A stretch of 64,000 nt of DNA. It comes from Aedoeadaptatus ivorii (lineage in GTDB: Bacteria; Bacillota; Clostridia; Tissierellales; Peptoniphilaceae). Positions 51,795-61,648 of this stretch are shown in pieces. Each line of letters begins with the position of its first letter. Position 1 is the first letter of the stretch. The position numbers and the translations under genes were made by a program. The stretch covers positions 66,524 to 130,523 of the forward strand of contig NZ_JAUSWF010000007.1 of NCBI RefSeq assembly GCF_030815095.1. The letters are read 5' to 3'. The notes beneath the pieces are model-generated. The model ran no database searches and had not been told where the DNA came from. It was given only the letters and a program-made list of their open reading frames with translations.

Positions 51795-53448
51795 TCAGAG
51801 GCTTTGGCTACGAACCATCAAGGATCTGGCGGCCATCGTAGATTCGGCGCAATACAGCATCCCCTTGCAGGATATGTTCGACGACGAACGCCTCTACGAA
51901 CCGATGAAAGAAAATATTCCCAATGTCGACCTCGCCTCTTGGCTGATGTTCGACACCGAGGAGAATCGAGAGACTACGACGATGCTGATTGCCCAATTTT
52001 GGCGGCATCTGCAAAAGAGCCATCCCGTGGAGCCGTTTTTGGAACGCGTCTTCGATTCCTATCTTTCGATTTACCGCGTCAACTATGCCGACGCGCAAAA
52101 GATCTATATTCAAAATTTAATTTTCCGCGAACCGGCTGCGGTCATTGCGGTGACCGAAGCCTCCCAAAAACTGGTCGAAGGGGACATCTTCTTCGGCCGT
52201 ATTCTCTTTACCGACGCGGGCAACTTCGCCTTTCGCATCGCCCGGGTGGTGCCGGAGGAACTCCGCGAGCCCTTTGCCGAAAAGACCGAGCAGATGCTCG
52301 CCTTGCAGCCGCTACTCACCCAAGATGCGGCGATGTATAAACAGACCCTAAAGGACGGCAATCCCGAGATGCTCTTTCTGTTTTCCCTCGCCATGGATCG
52401 GGCGCGGGACGAGGGTTTCGAAGACTTCGACGCCTTTGAGGAGGAGTTCTACCCGGAAGAGGACGATCGGGAGGGGATCTACCAACTGGCATCGGAGGGC
52501 GCCGTCGATCCCGAGGTCGCCATCGGCGATATGTATGTGCTGGAGCGGATGGAAAACCGCTTACTCCTGGAAGAGGGAAAGACCTTCGGGGACCGCTCGT
52601 TTTCCGCTTACGGCGAATTGATGGACGATTCCGCCGCGACGGGCGAATTTTCAGACGACGAGCAGATGCTTAGAATTCTGCGGCTGTTTCGGCAGTGGAC
52701 GTTGGAAGAGAAGAATCCCGCGGCGCGCCGCTCTCTGGAAGGGGCGGAAGACGACATTCTTACCTGGAAGACCAAGCTCGAGCGCTCGGTGGAGGGAATT
52801 TACCGAAACGAGTACTTCGACGCGGTGATCGCTGACTCCGTGCGAGAGCGGGGGCGTTTTATCGACGCCTTCGACGCCTATCTCGAGGTCTTAATCGAAC
52901 GGGAGCTTGCCACCACCGAGACCGGCGCCTTAAACCGCCGCTCCTTGGGCTATGTGCTGCCGGTATTGGGGATCGACCCCGCTTCGGTGAAGCCCACCCT
53001 ACGGGAAGGCAGCTTTCCCGAGCTGGTCTTATTCCGCCACTTCGCGATCCTAAAGGACATGATCCGCATCGACGAGAGCGGTCATATCGCCGATACGCTG
53101 CGTATGGAGCAGTACCTCCAGTTCAGCGAAGAAGAAAAGCTCAGTTTGTGGCTCAGCACCCTCTTTCACCCCAATCTGATCGAGCGAGATCCCTATTTTG
53201 AGGAATGGAAGTTCGAAGAGGCCTTTCGCCGGTTCAAGCACTCGCCCTTTGAAGCGCTCTTAAAGGCCGGGGAAAGCCGCGAGGCGAAGATGCAGAAGAT
53301 CATCCTCAAGGCGGGGCGGGCGCTCAAGCTCTATACCTTCCCCAAAAGCAGCGAGGACGCCCTGGAGTGGTCGCCCTTGGGACGAGCGGTGCTGGAGTAT
53401 ATGGGCATCGAAAAACGCGAAAATGTCGTGCCGCTCTTCGACAATTGA
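51787..53448 (+). CDS. Hypothetical 553-residue acidic protein
   Basis: I do not recognise this protein. It has no signal peptide, membrane segment, nucleotide-binding loop or Cys cluster. The sequence is rich in acidic and aromatic residues, looks mainly helical, and includes an acidic stretch (EEEFYPEEDDREG, ~218-230). It starts within the end of the exporter-like gene, so co-expression is likely and it may be a cytoplasmic partner. The length and good ribosome binding site (AAAGGAGTCACTC) support a real gene. Confidence 0.75.
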   Translation: MSDQRLWLRTIKDLAAIVDSAQYSIPLQDMFDDERLYEPMKENIPNVDLASWLMFDTEENRETTTMLIAQFWRHLQKSHPVEPFLERVFDSYLSIYRVNYADAQKIYIQNLIFREPAAVIAVTEASQKLVEGDIFFGRILFTDAGNFAFRIARVVPEELREPFAEKTEQMLALQPLLTQDAAMYKQTLKDGNPEMLFLFSLAMDRARDEGFEDFDAFEEEFYPEEDDREGIYQLASEGAVDPEVAIGDMYVLERMENRLLLEEGKTFGDRSFSAYGELMDDSAATGEFSDDEQMLRILRLFRQWTLEEKNPAARRSLEGAEDDILTWKTKLERSVEGIYRNEYFDAVIADSVRERGRFIDAFDAYLEVLIERELATTETGALNRRSLGYVLPVLGIDPASVKPTLREGSFPELVLFRHFAILKDMIRIDESGHIADTLRMEQYLQFSEEEKLSLWLSTLFHPNLIERDPYFEEWKFEEAFRRFKHSPFEALLKAGESREAKMQKIILKAGRALKLYTFPKSSEDALEWSPLGRAVLEYMGIEKRENVVPLFDN

Positions 53449-53516
53449 CGGCATTTGTTCGCGCTTTGTAAAGAAACGGGAATCTGCCTGTGGTAAAATA
53501 TCCTTTGGAGGCAGAG

Positions 53517-54905
53517 ATGAAATACATTCTTAAAATACAGGCACTCCTTTTGCTCTGCGCCCTCTCGGTCCTATTGGGCGGATCGGCCTACCCGGCGGAT
53601 GCGGCATTTTTCGAAGGCGTCGAAAAGGTACGGCCGCCCGCGATGGAAGAAGAGACGGCGGCGCTTTTGGCCTTTGAAGGCGAAGACAAGGAGCCGCGGG
53701 CGGTGCAGACGGAGTTTCCCCTCCGCAATATGGCGGGAAGCGCCATGATCGCCCTCGAGGATCTGCAGGCCGTCGCCGGGCAGAAGCGGGTGCATTTCGA
53801 TCCCGAAAAGGAGATTCTGTATCTGAACCAGATCAACCGCGTCGCCATGTCGGTGGATCGGCCGGTCTATACCAAACAATCCAATCGGGCGTTGGTTTCG
53901 GTGTACCCGACCTATGTCGACGGCACGCTCTACGTACCCCTGCGCTTTTTGCTGGAAGAGATGGGATATACCGTAAACTATGCGGCAGAGAAGAATACGA
54001 TTTTGATCGTTCCGCCGCGAAAAGCGACTTCGGTGGTACCGCTCCGCCAGATCGCCGTGGCGGGCATCGAACCCTATCGGGAAGGGCGCATGCTGACCGA
54101 GATCTACGATCTGGAGGGCAGCACCATCCTCGCCCGGGGCGACAAAGTGCCGGGCGGGCTCGCCTCGCTCTTTCGGATCACTGAAGAGGGCAATATCCTC
54201 TATTCGCCCCTCTGTGCCGATCCGGTGCCCGAGGATTACGACGCCGAGACGAATACCGCGGCGGCCATCGACGGCGATGCTATCGTCCTGTACGATCTTT
54301 TGCGGGGCAAAAAGCGCACGATCGCGATTCCTTCGATGCTCGTAGGGGCAAAGCAGATGCGGATCGACGCGGATACCCTTTATTTTTTGACCGACGACGG
54401 CATCTATTCCTTTCGCGAGAGCAGCCGCGCGGTGCGCCGCGTCTTCGACGGCGAAGCGGACAGCTTCGATGTCGGCGGCGGGCGGATTTTGTATTCCCGC
54501 GGCGGGCGCAGCGGCCTCTTTCAAGGCGACGGCGCCTGGCTCCTGCCGGAAACCGGCGGGGAATACGTACTCGATGCGCCGTATATCCTGTCGGACGATA
54601 CCGCGCTCGGCATCGTGAAGGTGTACGATATGAATACGAGAAAATTGATTTCAGCCATTCCCTATGAACAGGGTGCGGTCCACAGCGTCCGCATCACCGG
54701 CGGTCGCTACCTGGCGGTGGGGCGGGGCACGAAGGTGATCCTCAGGGACCTCGCCGGGGAAGGCAAACACAATCTGGATCTGCTGAATATCGCGCCCGCC
54801 GTGCGGGGGCGAAAAGTGATCTGGCAGTGGAACGGCAATCTGCTGAAGGGCTATGTGCAGGCAGAGGGCAAAAAGATCGCCCAATGCGTGACGGTGCATA
54901 TGTAA
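53517..54905 (+). CDS. Secreted stalk-domain protein with a repeat-rich C-terminus
   Basis: 462 residues. A signal peptide (MKYILK then a hydrophobic core to SAYPADA) is followed by copper-amine-oxidase-N-like stalk sequence (MIALEDLQAVAG ... TLYVPLRFLLEEMGYTV). The remaining ~280 residues show repeated beta-strand patterns (ILYSPLCADPVP, LYFLTDDGIYSF, ILYSRGGRSGLF) that may form a propeller. The ATG follows GGAGGCAGAG. It heads a run of envelope genes (deacetylase, murJ), suggesting a cell-surface role. Confidence 0.8.
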   Translation: MKYILKIQALLLLCALSVLLGGSAYPADAAFFEGVEKVRPPAMEEETAALLAFEGEDKEPRAVQTEFPLRNMAGSAMIALEDLQAVAGQKRVHFDPEKEILYLNQINRVAMSVDRPVYTKQSNRALVSVYPTYVDGTLYVPLRFLLEEMGYTVNYAAEKNTILIVPPRKATSVVPLRQIAVAGIEPYREGRMLTEIYDLEGSTILARGDKVPGGLASLFRITEEGNILYSPLCADPVPEDYDAETNTAAAIDGDAIVLYDLLRGKKRTIAIPSMLVGAKQMRIDADTLYFLTDDGIYSFRESSRAVRRVFDGEADSFDVGGGRILYSRGGRSGLFQGDGAWLLPETGGEYVLDAPYILSDDTALGIVKVYDMNTRKLISAIPYEQGAVHSVRITGGRYLAVGRGTKVILRDLAGEGKHNLDLLNIAPAVRGRKVIWQWNGNLLKGYVQAEGKKIAQCVTVHM

Positions 54906-54914
54906 GGAGAGATT

Positions 54915-55934
54915 ATGAACAGAGAAGAAATGGACAGAGAGCGAAGACGCAGAAGGGAACGGATGCGCCAAAGACGCAATCGCGCCCGCCTTCGGGGCCT
55001 AGTGCTTCTTTTGTTGATCGCAGTCGGCGGCGTGTTCGCCCTCGGCAGGATAAAAAGCGGCCTGAAAACAGACGACGGCTACGCCTATGGGCAGGAAGCC
55101 GATTGGTTCGTGCTCAAAAATCTGGATCTATTGGATGCGGATACCGCCTATGCGCCGCAAAATGCGATCAATCTGACCAATAACATCATCAACGACCGGA
55201 TTGAAATCCGCCTGCAAAAGGGCCAAAACCACATCAATCGGGCGGATCCCTACGCCTTTGACGCCGGCGAGATCAGCGATATTATTGAGGGAAAGACCGA
55301 ATACACCGGCGAAACGAAGTGGGCATTTCTCACCTTTGACGACGGGCCCAACCACGAGATTACCCCGCAGATCTTAGACACACTGCGGGAAAAAGAGGCG
55401 TATGCCACCTTCTTTTTGGTGGGAAAGAGCATCACCGAGGACAATCGCGACGTGCTGCTTCGGGAATTGGCGGACGGCCACGCGCTGGCGCTCCACTCTT
55501 TCAGCCACGATTACCACAAACTCTATCCCTCGCGCGTGGGCAATGCGGATGCGATCGGAAGCGAGGCGAAGCGCGCACAAGAAGCCCTGCAAAAGGTGAT
55601 CTCTTCGGATTTTCACAGCGGCGTTTGGCGCTATCCCGGCGGCCATATGAGCTGGAGCGGACTGGACGCGGCCGATGCCGCGCTTAAGGCGCAGGACATC
55701 AGTTGGATCGACTGGAACGCCCTCACCGGGGATGCGGAGCCGCAAAGTCGCCGACCTACCACGGAACCGGGACTGGTGGAATTTATGAATCGCTCGATCG
55801 CCGCCAATAGCGATAACTCGGTGGTGGTGATTTTGATGCACGATGCGGAATCGAAGCAACTTACCGCCAATGCGCTGGGCGATGTCATCGATTCTTTGAA
55901 GAGCCAGGGCTACGAGTTCGGAATCTTAAAGTAG
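54915..55934 (+). CDS. Membrane-anchored polysaccharide deacetylase
   Basis: 339 residues with a highly basic start (RRRRRERMRQRR), one membrane anchor (~29-44), and an extracellular NodB domain: the TFDDGP motif with D142/D143 and the metal-binding H194/H198 in HSFSHD, then RYPGG and a late LMHD motif. Likely removes N-acetyl groups from peptidoglycan or another wall glycan. It begins 9 bp after the stalk-domain gene. Confidence 0.9.
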   Translation: MNREEMDRERRRRRERMRQRRNRARLRGLVLLLLIAVGGVFALGRIKSGLKTDDGYAYGQEADWFVLKNLDLLDADTAYAPQNAINLTNNIINDRIEIRLQKGQNHINRADPYAFDAGEISDIIEGKTEYTGETKWAFLTFDDGPNHEITPQILDTLREKEAYATFFLVGKSITEDNRDVLLRELADGHALALHSFSHDYHKLYPSRVGNADAIGSEAKRAQEALQKVISSDFHSGVWRYPGGHMSWSGLDAADAALKAQDISWIDWNALTGDAEPQSRRPTTEPGLVEFMNRSIAANSDNSVVVILMHDAESKQLTANALGDVIDSLKSQGYEFGILK

Positions 55935-55940
55935 GAGATT

Positions 55941-57434
55941 ATGCAAAACACCTCTCTCGTTTTGATGTTGATAACGATATTTACCAAGTGTTTCGGATTG
56001 GCCAGGGAAAAAGCCTTGGCCCATTTTTTTGGTACTTCGGCGATGGCGAATATTTTCCTCATCGCCTTTACTTTGCCCATGTTGGTCTCCAATCTCTTTG
56101 CGGGTTCGCTGGCAGGGGGATTTATTCCCGTCTACACCGAACTCAAAGACAGAAAGGGACGCGAGGCGGCCGATGCCTTTACCACGCATCTTGCGCGCCT
56201 GGTGGCATATATCGCCCTCGCCGTCGGTGTATGCGCGGCGGTCTTTGCGCCGCAGTTGGTGCATTTGATGGCGCGGGGTTTTACGGGCGAGGTATTCGAA
56301 CAGACGGTCTATATGAGCCGCATCACTGCCTTGAGCGTGGTGACGACGGCGGTTTTTTCGATCTTTAAATCCTATCTGCAGATCTATAACCACTTTATCG
56401 TCTCCATTTCCCATTCGGTGGTGATGAATTCGATACTGATCCTCACCATGATTTTGGGACGCGGCGGCAATACGACGCTCCTCGCCCTGGGGATTCTCTT
56501 TGCCTTTGTCTTTCAGTATATTTTCTTTTTGCCCTATCTGAAAAAAAGCGGCTTTCGCCTGCATATAGGCGACAAAGACGAGAGAGCTCTGCGCCAGCTG
56601 CTGTATTTGATTCTGCCGATCTTAATTTCGACTTCGGTGCTCGAGATCAATGTGGTGGTGAGCAAATCCCTCGCTTCGATGATTTCGACCGCCGGGGTCG
56701 CGGTCATCAACTACGCCACCAAGATTCAGGGCTTTGTCACCGGCATCGTCGTAACGAGCATCGTCACTGTCACCTACCCGAAGATGGCGGCGCTGGTGAA
56801 GGAGGACGCGGCCCTCAAGCGCGTCTTTGCTGAAAGCCTGTCCTTGATGGGGGCGTTGGTCGTACCCGCCACGGTGGGGGTCCTCTGCTTTCACAAGGAG
56901 ATCGTGCGGCTGCTCTTTTTGGGCGGTGCCTTTTCTGCGGGCGATGTGGCGATCACCGGCGAGGTGCTCCTCTTTTATGGACTGGGGCTTTTCGCCATCG
57001 GCATTCGGGAGATCGGGGTGCGCATTTTTTATAGCAAAAAACAGACCCGCATCCCCGTCGTGAACTCCGCCTATATGGTGCTCGCCAATATCGTCTTGAG
57101 TGTACTGTTGGGCCGCGCCGCGGGTCTAAAGGGCCTCGCCATCGCGACGGCGATCTCGCTTTGGATCGGCGCCGTCGGAATGCTCTTGCACCTTCGACGA
57201 AATATGGGCGGGCTGGGACTTTTTAGGGTGGCGAAAAACTTCCTCAAAATCTGCGGCGCATCCGCCGTAATGGGGGCGTGCGCCCTCGGCGCGTACCGAT
57301 GGCTATGTCGCGTGCTCTCGAACAATCTCGCCCTCTTGGGGGCGATCGCCGTCGCGGGGATTGTCTATCTCGTCGCGATATGGATCTTAAAAATCCAGGA
57401 GACGAAGGCGATTCGCGAGCGATTTTTTTCGTAA
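55941..57434 (+). CDS. murJ: Lipid II flippase MurJ
   Basis: Moves the peptidoglycan precursor lipid II across the membrane. 497 residues, about 13-14 transmembrane helices, MATE-like fold, with the N-terminal KCFGLAREKALAHFFGTSAMAN and FAGSLAGGFIPVYTEL typical of MurJ. AGGAG precedes the ATG, 6 bp after the deacetylase. A wall-synthesis context fits. A flippase for another lipid-linked glycan is the alternative. Confidence 0.9.
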   Translation: MQNTSLVLMLITIFTKCFGLAREKALAHFFGTSAMANIFLIAFTLPMLVSNLFAGSLAGGFIPVYTELKDRKGREAADAFTTHLARLVAYIALAVGVCAAVFAPQLVHLMARGFTGEVFEQTVYMSRITALSVVTTAVFSIFKSYLQIYNHFIVSISHSVVMNSILILTMILGRGGNTTLLALGILFAFVFQYIFFLPYLKKSGFRLHIGDKDERALRQLLYLILPILISTSVLEINVVVSKSLASMISTAGVAVINYATKIQGFVTGIVVTSIVTVTYPKMAALVKEDAALKRVFAESLSLMGALVVPATVGVLCFHKEIVRLLFLGGAFSAGDVAITGEVLLFYGLGLFAIGIREIGVRIFYSKKQTRIPVVNSAYMVLANIVLSVLLGRAAGLKGLAIATAISLWIGAVGMLLHLRRNMGGLGLFRVAKNFLKICGASAVMGACALGAYRWLCRVLSNNLALLGAIAVAGIVYLVAIWILKIQETKAIRERFFS

Positions 57435-57503
57435 GCGGAAAACACAGCGCGCTATGGAAATCCATAGGAGTATGGTAAGATATGGAAAAAAGAAAGGACC
57501 CCT

Positions 57504-58427
57504 ATGAAACGAAGCGAACTAATTGAATTTTTACAACGACAAGATATAGATCAAAAATTGCTGGATGCGGTGGAAGATTTCGTCGCCGCCCATCCCGTCG
57601 AAGAAGAATGGAAAGACCGCATCCCGTCTTCTACCTTTCGCTACTACGGCAAGGAGATCTGGGAAAAGGGGATCTATGCCATTCTCTCCGGCTACCATAT
57701 TCTCCTTTCCGGGCCCAAGGCGACGGGGAAAAATGTGTTCTCCGAAAATCTGGCCCAACTCTTTTGCCGGCCCATGTGGAATATGTCGCTGAATGTCAAT
57801 GTGGACAGCGCCTCTTTGATCGGCGTGGACACCTTTAAGGACGGGGAAGTGGTGCTCAAAAAAGGACCCGTAACCCTGGCGGCGGAGGTCGGCGGCTTTG
57901 CGATCTTCGACGAGATCAATATGGCGAAAAACGAGTCCCTTTCAGTGGTGCACTCCGCCTTGGACTTTCGCCGCATGATCGACGTGGCGGGTTACGACCG
58001 CATTCCCCTAAACGATGCCACCCGCTTTATCGGCACGATGAACTACGGCTATATGGGCACCCGCGAGCTGAACGAGGCCCTGATCAGCCGCTTTATGGTC
58101 ATCGAGATGCCGATCCTCGAAGGGGAAGGACTCAAGCAGATCCTGCGCGAAGAGACCGAACTCAACGAAGCGGGCATGGAGCTCTTTGCCCGGCTCTTTA
58201 TGGATCTGCAGAACAAGAGCCTGGAGGGCGAGATCTCTTCCAAGACCGTAGATATGCGGGGCCTTTTCGGCGCCCTGACCATGATTCGCCGCGGCCTTTC
58301 GGTGCATGCGGCGCTGGATATGGGGATCGTCAACAAGTCCTTCGACCGCTTTGAAAAGGAAATCGTAGAAGATGTGATCGATACGCTCTTTCCCGCGGAC
58401 ACCGATACGGAGATGTTGTTTCGATGA
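57504..58427 (+). CDS. MoxR-type AAA ATPase
   Basis: 307-residue AAA+ protein. The P-loop reads GPKATGKN (70-77), with Asn where Ser/Thr is usual; Walker B is FAIFDEIN and sensor 1 is FIGTMN. MoxR-type ATPases work with VWA proteins as chaperones that insert metals or activate enzymes (for example NorQ/NorD, CbbQ/CbbO). The partner VWA gene overlaps by 4 bp. No obvious client enzyme is encoded next to it. Confidence 0.88.
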   Translation: MKRSELIEFLQRQDIDQKLLDAVEDFVAAHPVEEEWKDRIPSSTFRYYGKEIWEKGIYAILSGYHILLSGPKATGKNVFSENLAQLFCRPMWNMSLNVNVDSASLIGVDTFKDGEVVLKKGPVTLAAEVGGFAIFDEINMAKNESLSVVHSALDFRRMIDVAGYDRIPLNDATRFIGTMNYGYMGTRELNEALISRFMVIEMPILEGEGLKQILREETELNEAGMELFARLFMDLQNKSLEGEISSKTVDMRGLFGALTMIRRGLSVHAALDMGIVNKSFDRFEKEIVEDVIDTLFPADTDTEMLFR

Positions 58428-60148
58428 AGCTGTCGGATCGGCGTCGGCAGAATATTTATTGGACCGTGGGGGGCAACTACCAGCGCAAGTACCCCGGCGA
58501 GGGCGATGCCTTTCGCGTGGCGGAAGCGGCGATGGTCGACCGCGCCTTTCCCAAAAATCGACTGCGCAATTTCGTCGAAAAAAACGCCTCGCAGGTATCC
58601 AACGGCAAGGATTTGAAGACGGTAGCGGAGATCCTCGCGATCCAATACACCAAAAAAGCCCTGATGGCGGAGCGGCCCGGCATCGCCGCCATGGAACAGC
58701 GGGCGTATAGGGAGCGCTACCGCGAACTGTGGTATCAAAATAAGCGCGACATCTCCGAAGAAATCCGGATGCAGTATGCGGCGTATCGGATCCACAAGCC
58801 CATGAGCGCCGGCACGTTTTTGGAACCGTTGATGCGCCGGTTGATCGACGGGGAAAAACTCACGCGGGAAGGGGAGTTTTATCTCTACCTCAAGTCCTTG
58901 TGGGAGGACTTTTTTCACGTCAATCCGATCCTCACCTTTGAGGTGGAGCAGGAGACCGAGCGCAAAGACGAGCCCCAAGAGCCGCCCCGGGCGCCCAAAA
59001 AGAAAAAGCGCAATATCGTCGAGGCGAAAAAAGAAGAGATCCCCGAAGGGGCGCCGGATATGGTAGAATCCGCCGAGTTTACCCACGTCACCCGGGACCC
59101 GTCCAAGGCGGTGGAATCCGACGTCAATATCAACCGCGTCAATCTCGAAGACGAGAGCCTGAGCCTAAAGCGGGTGCGCAAGCACTTCGGCATGGAGGTG
59201 GGTTCTGCCGGAAAGATCCGAAAGCTCGAGGACGATCTCGCCACGGGCATTCACAAGGGCATGCGGCTGCACGTGACCCGCGGGGAGTTCGAAAACGACA
59301 TGAGCGCGCGCTTTTTTGAGGAGCAGATTTTTGCCCAGCGAAAGGCGACCGAGGAAATCTACGACGCCGACCGGCATATCTATGAGCGGTCCATTTTCGA
59401 ATTGCGCGAAATCATACGCAAAAACCTACTGGACGATGCCGCCCGGGCCCCGGTGGTGGCATCGAACGGGGCGATCGACACCTCCTTATTGTGGCGCCAT
59501 GCCGTATTGGGCGACGACAAGATCTTCAAGAAGAACCAAGTGGAAGAGGAGACCTCATTCGCCGTCGACATCCTCTTGGATATGAGCGGTTCGCAGCAGG
59601 AGCGACAAGAAGCGGTGGCGATCCAAGGCTATCTGATCGCCGAGGCGCTCACCTCCCTTCGGATTCCGACGCGGGTGATGGGTTTTTGTAATCTCTTTCA
59701 CTACCAGATTATCCGCATCTTTCGCGATTATCGCGACGAGCGCAAGGAGAATCGCGAAATCTTCAGCTACAAGGCGAGCGGCAGCAATCGCGACGGCTTC
59801 GCCCTGCGCTACGTCTTTAAGACCATGGAAGAGATCGACGCCGAAACGCGGGTGTTGATCGTCCTTTCCGACGGCATGCCCAACGACCACATCTCCGTGG
59901 GGATTGATCGTGCGCCGATTCAGGTGGCGGATTACGAGGACGACGTCGCGGTCTACGACACCGCGGCCGAGGTGCTCAAAGGCAAGCTCAAACAAAAGGC
60001 GGTCCTCGGCGTCTTTACCGGCGATGACGACGAGCTCGACAGCGAGCGGCTGATCTTCGGCACCGATTTCGTGCGGATTCGCGATCTGAATCGCTTTTCG
60101 GTCATCGTCGGTAAGTATCTCAAAAGCGTGGTAGAGCGCACGCAATAG
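58424..60148 (+). CDS. VWA-domain protein partnered with the MoxR ATPase
   Basis: 574 residues. The N-terminal two thirds are helical and charged, with a basic low-complexity linker (APKKKKRN). The C-terminal VWA domain has the metal-ion-dependent adhesion site: DMSGS (DxSxS) and, later, LSDGMPND. The layout is that of NorD/CobT-like partners. No signal peptide, so cytosolic. It ends the operon, with a terminator ~65 bp downstream. Confidence 0.87.
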   Translation: MKLSDRRRQNIYWTVGGNYQRKYPGEGDAFRVAEAAMVDRAFPKNRLRNFVEKNASQVSNGKDLKTVAEILAIQYTKKALMAERPGIAAMEQRAYRERYRELWYQNKRDISEEIRMQYAAYRIHKPMSAGTFLEPLMRRLIDGEKLTREGEFYLYLKSLWEDFFHVNPILTFEVEQETERKDEPQEPPRAPKKKKRNIVEAKKEEIPEGAPDMVESAEFTHVTRDPSKAVESDVNINRVNLEDESLSLKRVRKHFGMEVGSAGKIRKLEDDLATGIHKGMRLHVTRGEFENDMSARFFEEQIFAQRKATEEIYDADRHIYERSIFELREIIRKNLLDDAARAPVVASNGAIDTSLLWRHAVLGDDKIFKKNQVEEETSFAVDILLDMSGSQQERQEAVAIQGYLIAEALTSLRIPTRVMGFCNLFHYQIIRIFRDYRDERKENREIFSYKASGSNRDGFALRYVFKTMEEIDAETRVLIVLSDGMPNDHISVGIDRAPIQVADYEDDVAVYDTAAEVLKGKLKQKAVLGVFTGDDDELDSERLIFGTDFVRIRDLNRFSVIVGKYLKSVVERTQ

Positions 60149-60214
60149 CGGGTTTAAAACCGCGCCGACATATAGATATAAAGAATAAGAACGTAAGCCT
60201 ATAATATTTTTCAA

Positions 60215-60247
60215 TAAAAGATCCCGAAACGCATTGGGGTCTTTTTT
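60215..60247 (+). terminator. Intrinsic terminator after the VWA gene
   Basis: AAAGATCCC / GGGGTCTTT with a 10-nt loop and a T run. Confidence 0.8.
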
Positions 60248-60285
60248 GTGTTATATTTGTAAATAGATCGAAAAGGAGGAAGGTT

Positions 60286-61413
60286 ATGATTTACATGGAC
60301 AATGCCGCCACGACGCGCAGCAAGCCGCCGGAGGTGGCGCGCGAGATTTGTACGGCGCTTTCGAGCCAGGGCAATTCGGGCCGGGGAAGCGGCGAAAGCG
60401 CCCTGGCGGCCGCCCGAAAGATCTTTCAGACCCGCCTTTTGCTCGCCGAGCTGTTCGGGGCAAAGAGCCCCAAGCGGATCGCCTTCTGCATGAATGCGAC
60501 CGAGGCGTTAAACGAAGCGATCTACGGCACACTGGGGGCGGAGGACCACGTAATCACCACGGTGACCGAACACAATTCCGTGCTCAGACCCCTGTACCGG
60601 CTGGATTGCGGGATCGATTTTTTGCCCGTGGATGAAGAAGGCATTGTGGATCTATCGCGCCTCGAATCCGGGCGCAAAGACAACACCCGCGCGGTGATCG
60701 TAAATCATGCCTCCAATGTGACGGGAAATATCGCGGATATTTCTGCCGTCGGCGCATTTTGTCGAAGGCACGATCTCTTGTGTATCGTCGATGCGAGCCA
60801 GACGGCGGGGGCCGTACCCATCGACGTAGAAAAGGCCGGAATCGACATCCTCGCTTTTACCGGGCACAAGTCGCTGTTCGGGCCTCAAGGGACTGGCGGC
60901 ATCTACGTGCGCGAAGGCGTCCGCGTTTCGCCCCTTAAGGTGGGCGGAAGCGGTATCGATTCCTATAACAAGGCGCATCCTTCCGCCATGCCCGAGGCGC
61001 TGGAGGCGGGCACGCAAAACGGCCACGGCATCGCCGGGCTCTACGGGGCGCTCACCTATTTGAAGCGAACGGGGATCGAGCGGATCCGCGCTCGAGAAAG
61101 CGCGCTCGTCGCGCGATTTTTGGAAGGCATCGAAAACATTCCGAACATCGCGATCTATGGCAGTCGCAATGTCGAAAAGAAGACGGCAGTGGTGAGTGTC
61201 AATGTCGGGGACTACACCTCGTCGAAGGTCGGGGAGATTCTGGAATCGGACTACGGCATCATCACCCGCACCGGCGCCCATTGTGCGCCTTTAATGCACG
61301 AGGCGCTGGGCACGCGGGACCGGGGAGCGGTACGCTTTTCCTTCACCCATTTCAACACGGAAGACGAGATCGATACGGCGATCCGCGCCTTATCGGAAAT
61401 CGCCGGGAGGTAA
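60286..61413 (+). CDS. Cysteine-desulfurase-like class V aminotransferase
   Basis: PLP enzyme of 375 residues: N-terminal YMDNAATT, TEHNS with H96, VDASQ with D169, PLP-binding K195 in FTGHKS and the candidate persulfide-carrying C333 in RTGAHCAPL. It resembles desulfurases that hand sulfur, or selenium, to a carrier. AAGGAGGAAGGTT precedes the ATG. First gene of a four-gene operon, 3 bp before a small DUF3343 protein that could be its acceptor. It is not next to iscU or a tRNA-thiolation gene, so a role dedicated to this operon is plausible. Confidence 0.88.
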   Translation: MIYMDNAATTRSKPPEVAREICTALSSQGNSGRGSGESALAAARKIFQTRLLLAELFGAKSPKRIAFCMNATEALNEAIYGTLGAEDHVITTVTEHNSVLRPLYRLDCGIDFLPVDEEGIVDLSRLESGRKDNTRAVIVNHASNVTGNIADISAVGAFCRRHDLLCIVDASQTAGAVPIDVEKAGIDILAFTGHKSLFGPQGTGGIYVREGVRVSPLKVGGSGIDSYNKAHPSAMPEALEAGTQNGHGIAGLYGALTYLKRTGIERIRARESALVARFLEGIENIPNIAIYGSRNVEKKTAVVSVNVGDYTSSKVGEILESDYGIITRTGAHCAPLMHEALGTRDRGAVRFSFTHFNTEDEIDTAIRALSEIAGR

Positions 61414-61416
61414 GCA

Positions 61417-61647
61417 TTGCAAGAGACAGAATGGATTGTTACATTTGAAAGCATTACCGACGCCATGGCATTCGAGGTGGCTGCGGCGGAAGAAGGGCTC
61501 ACCGGCAAGATAATCCCCTTGCCGGATGTGCTCTCCGCCGGCTGCGGCTACGCCTGGCGCGAGGCGGCCCCCGGGGAAGAAGCGCTAAAGGCATTTCTCG
61601 CCCGGGGAGCAGTCGCGTACGAATCATTGATAGAATTGGAGCGATAA
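61417..61647 (+). CDS. DUF3343 small protein, putative S/Se carrier
   Basis: 76-residue protein matching the DUF3343 pattern: TFESITDAMAFE at the start, a Pro-rich IIPLPDVLSAGCGYAWR with a single Cys (C43), and a short C-terminus. The family has been proposed to carry sulfur or selenium, and C43 would be the acceptor; that function is inferred. The start is TTG behind GGGAGGTAAGCA. It is sandwiched between the desulfurase and activase genes, with gaps of 3 bp and 1 bp. Confidence 0.8.
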   Translation: MQETEWIVTFESITDAMAFEVAAAEEGLTGKIIPLPDVLSAGCGYAWREAAPGEEALKAFLARGAVAYESLIELER

Positions 61648-61648
61648 A

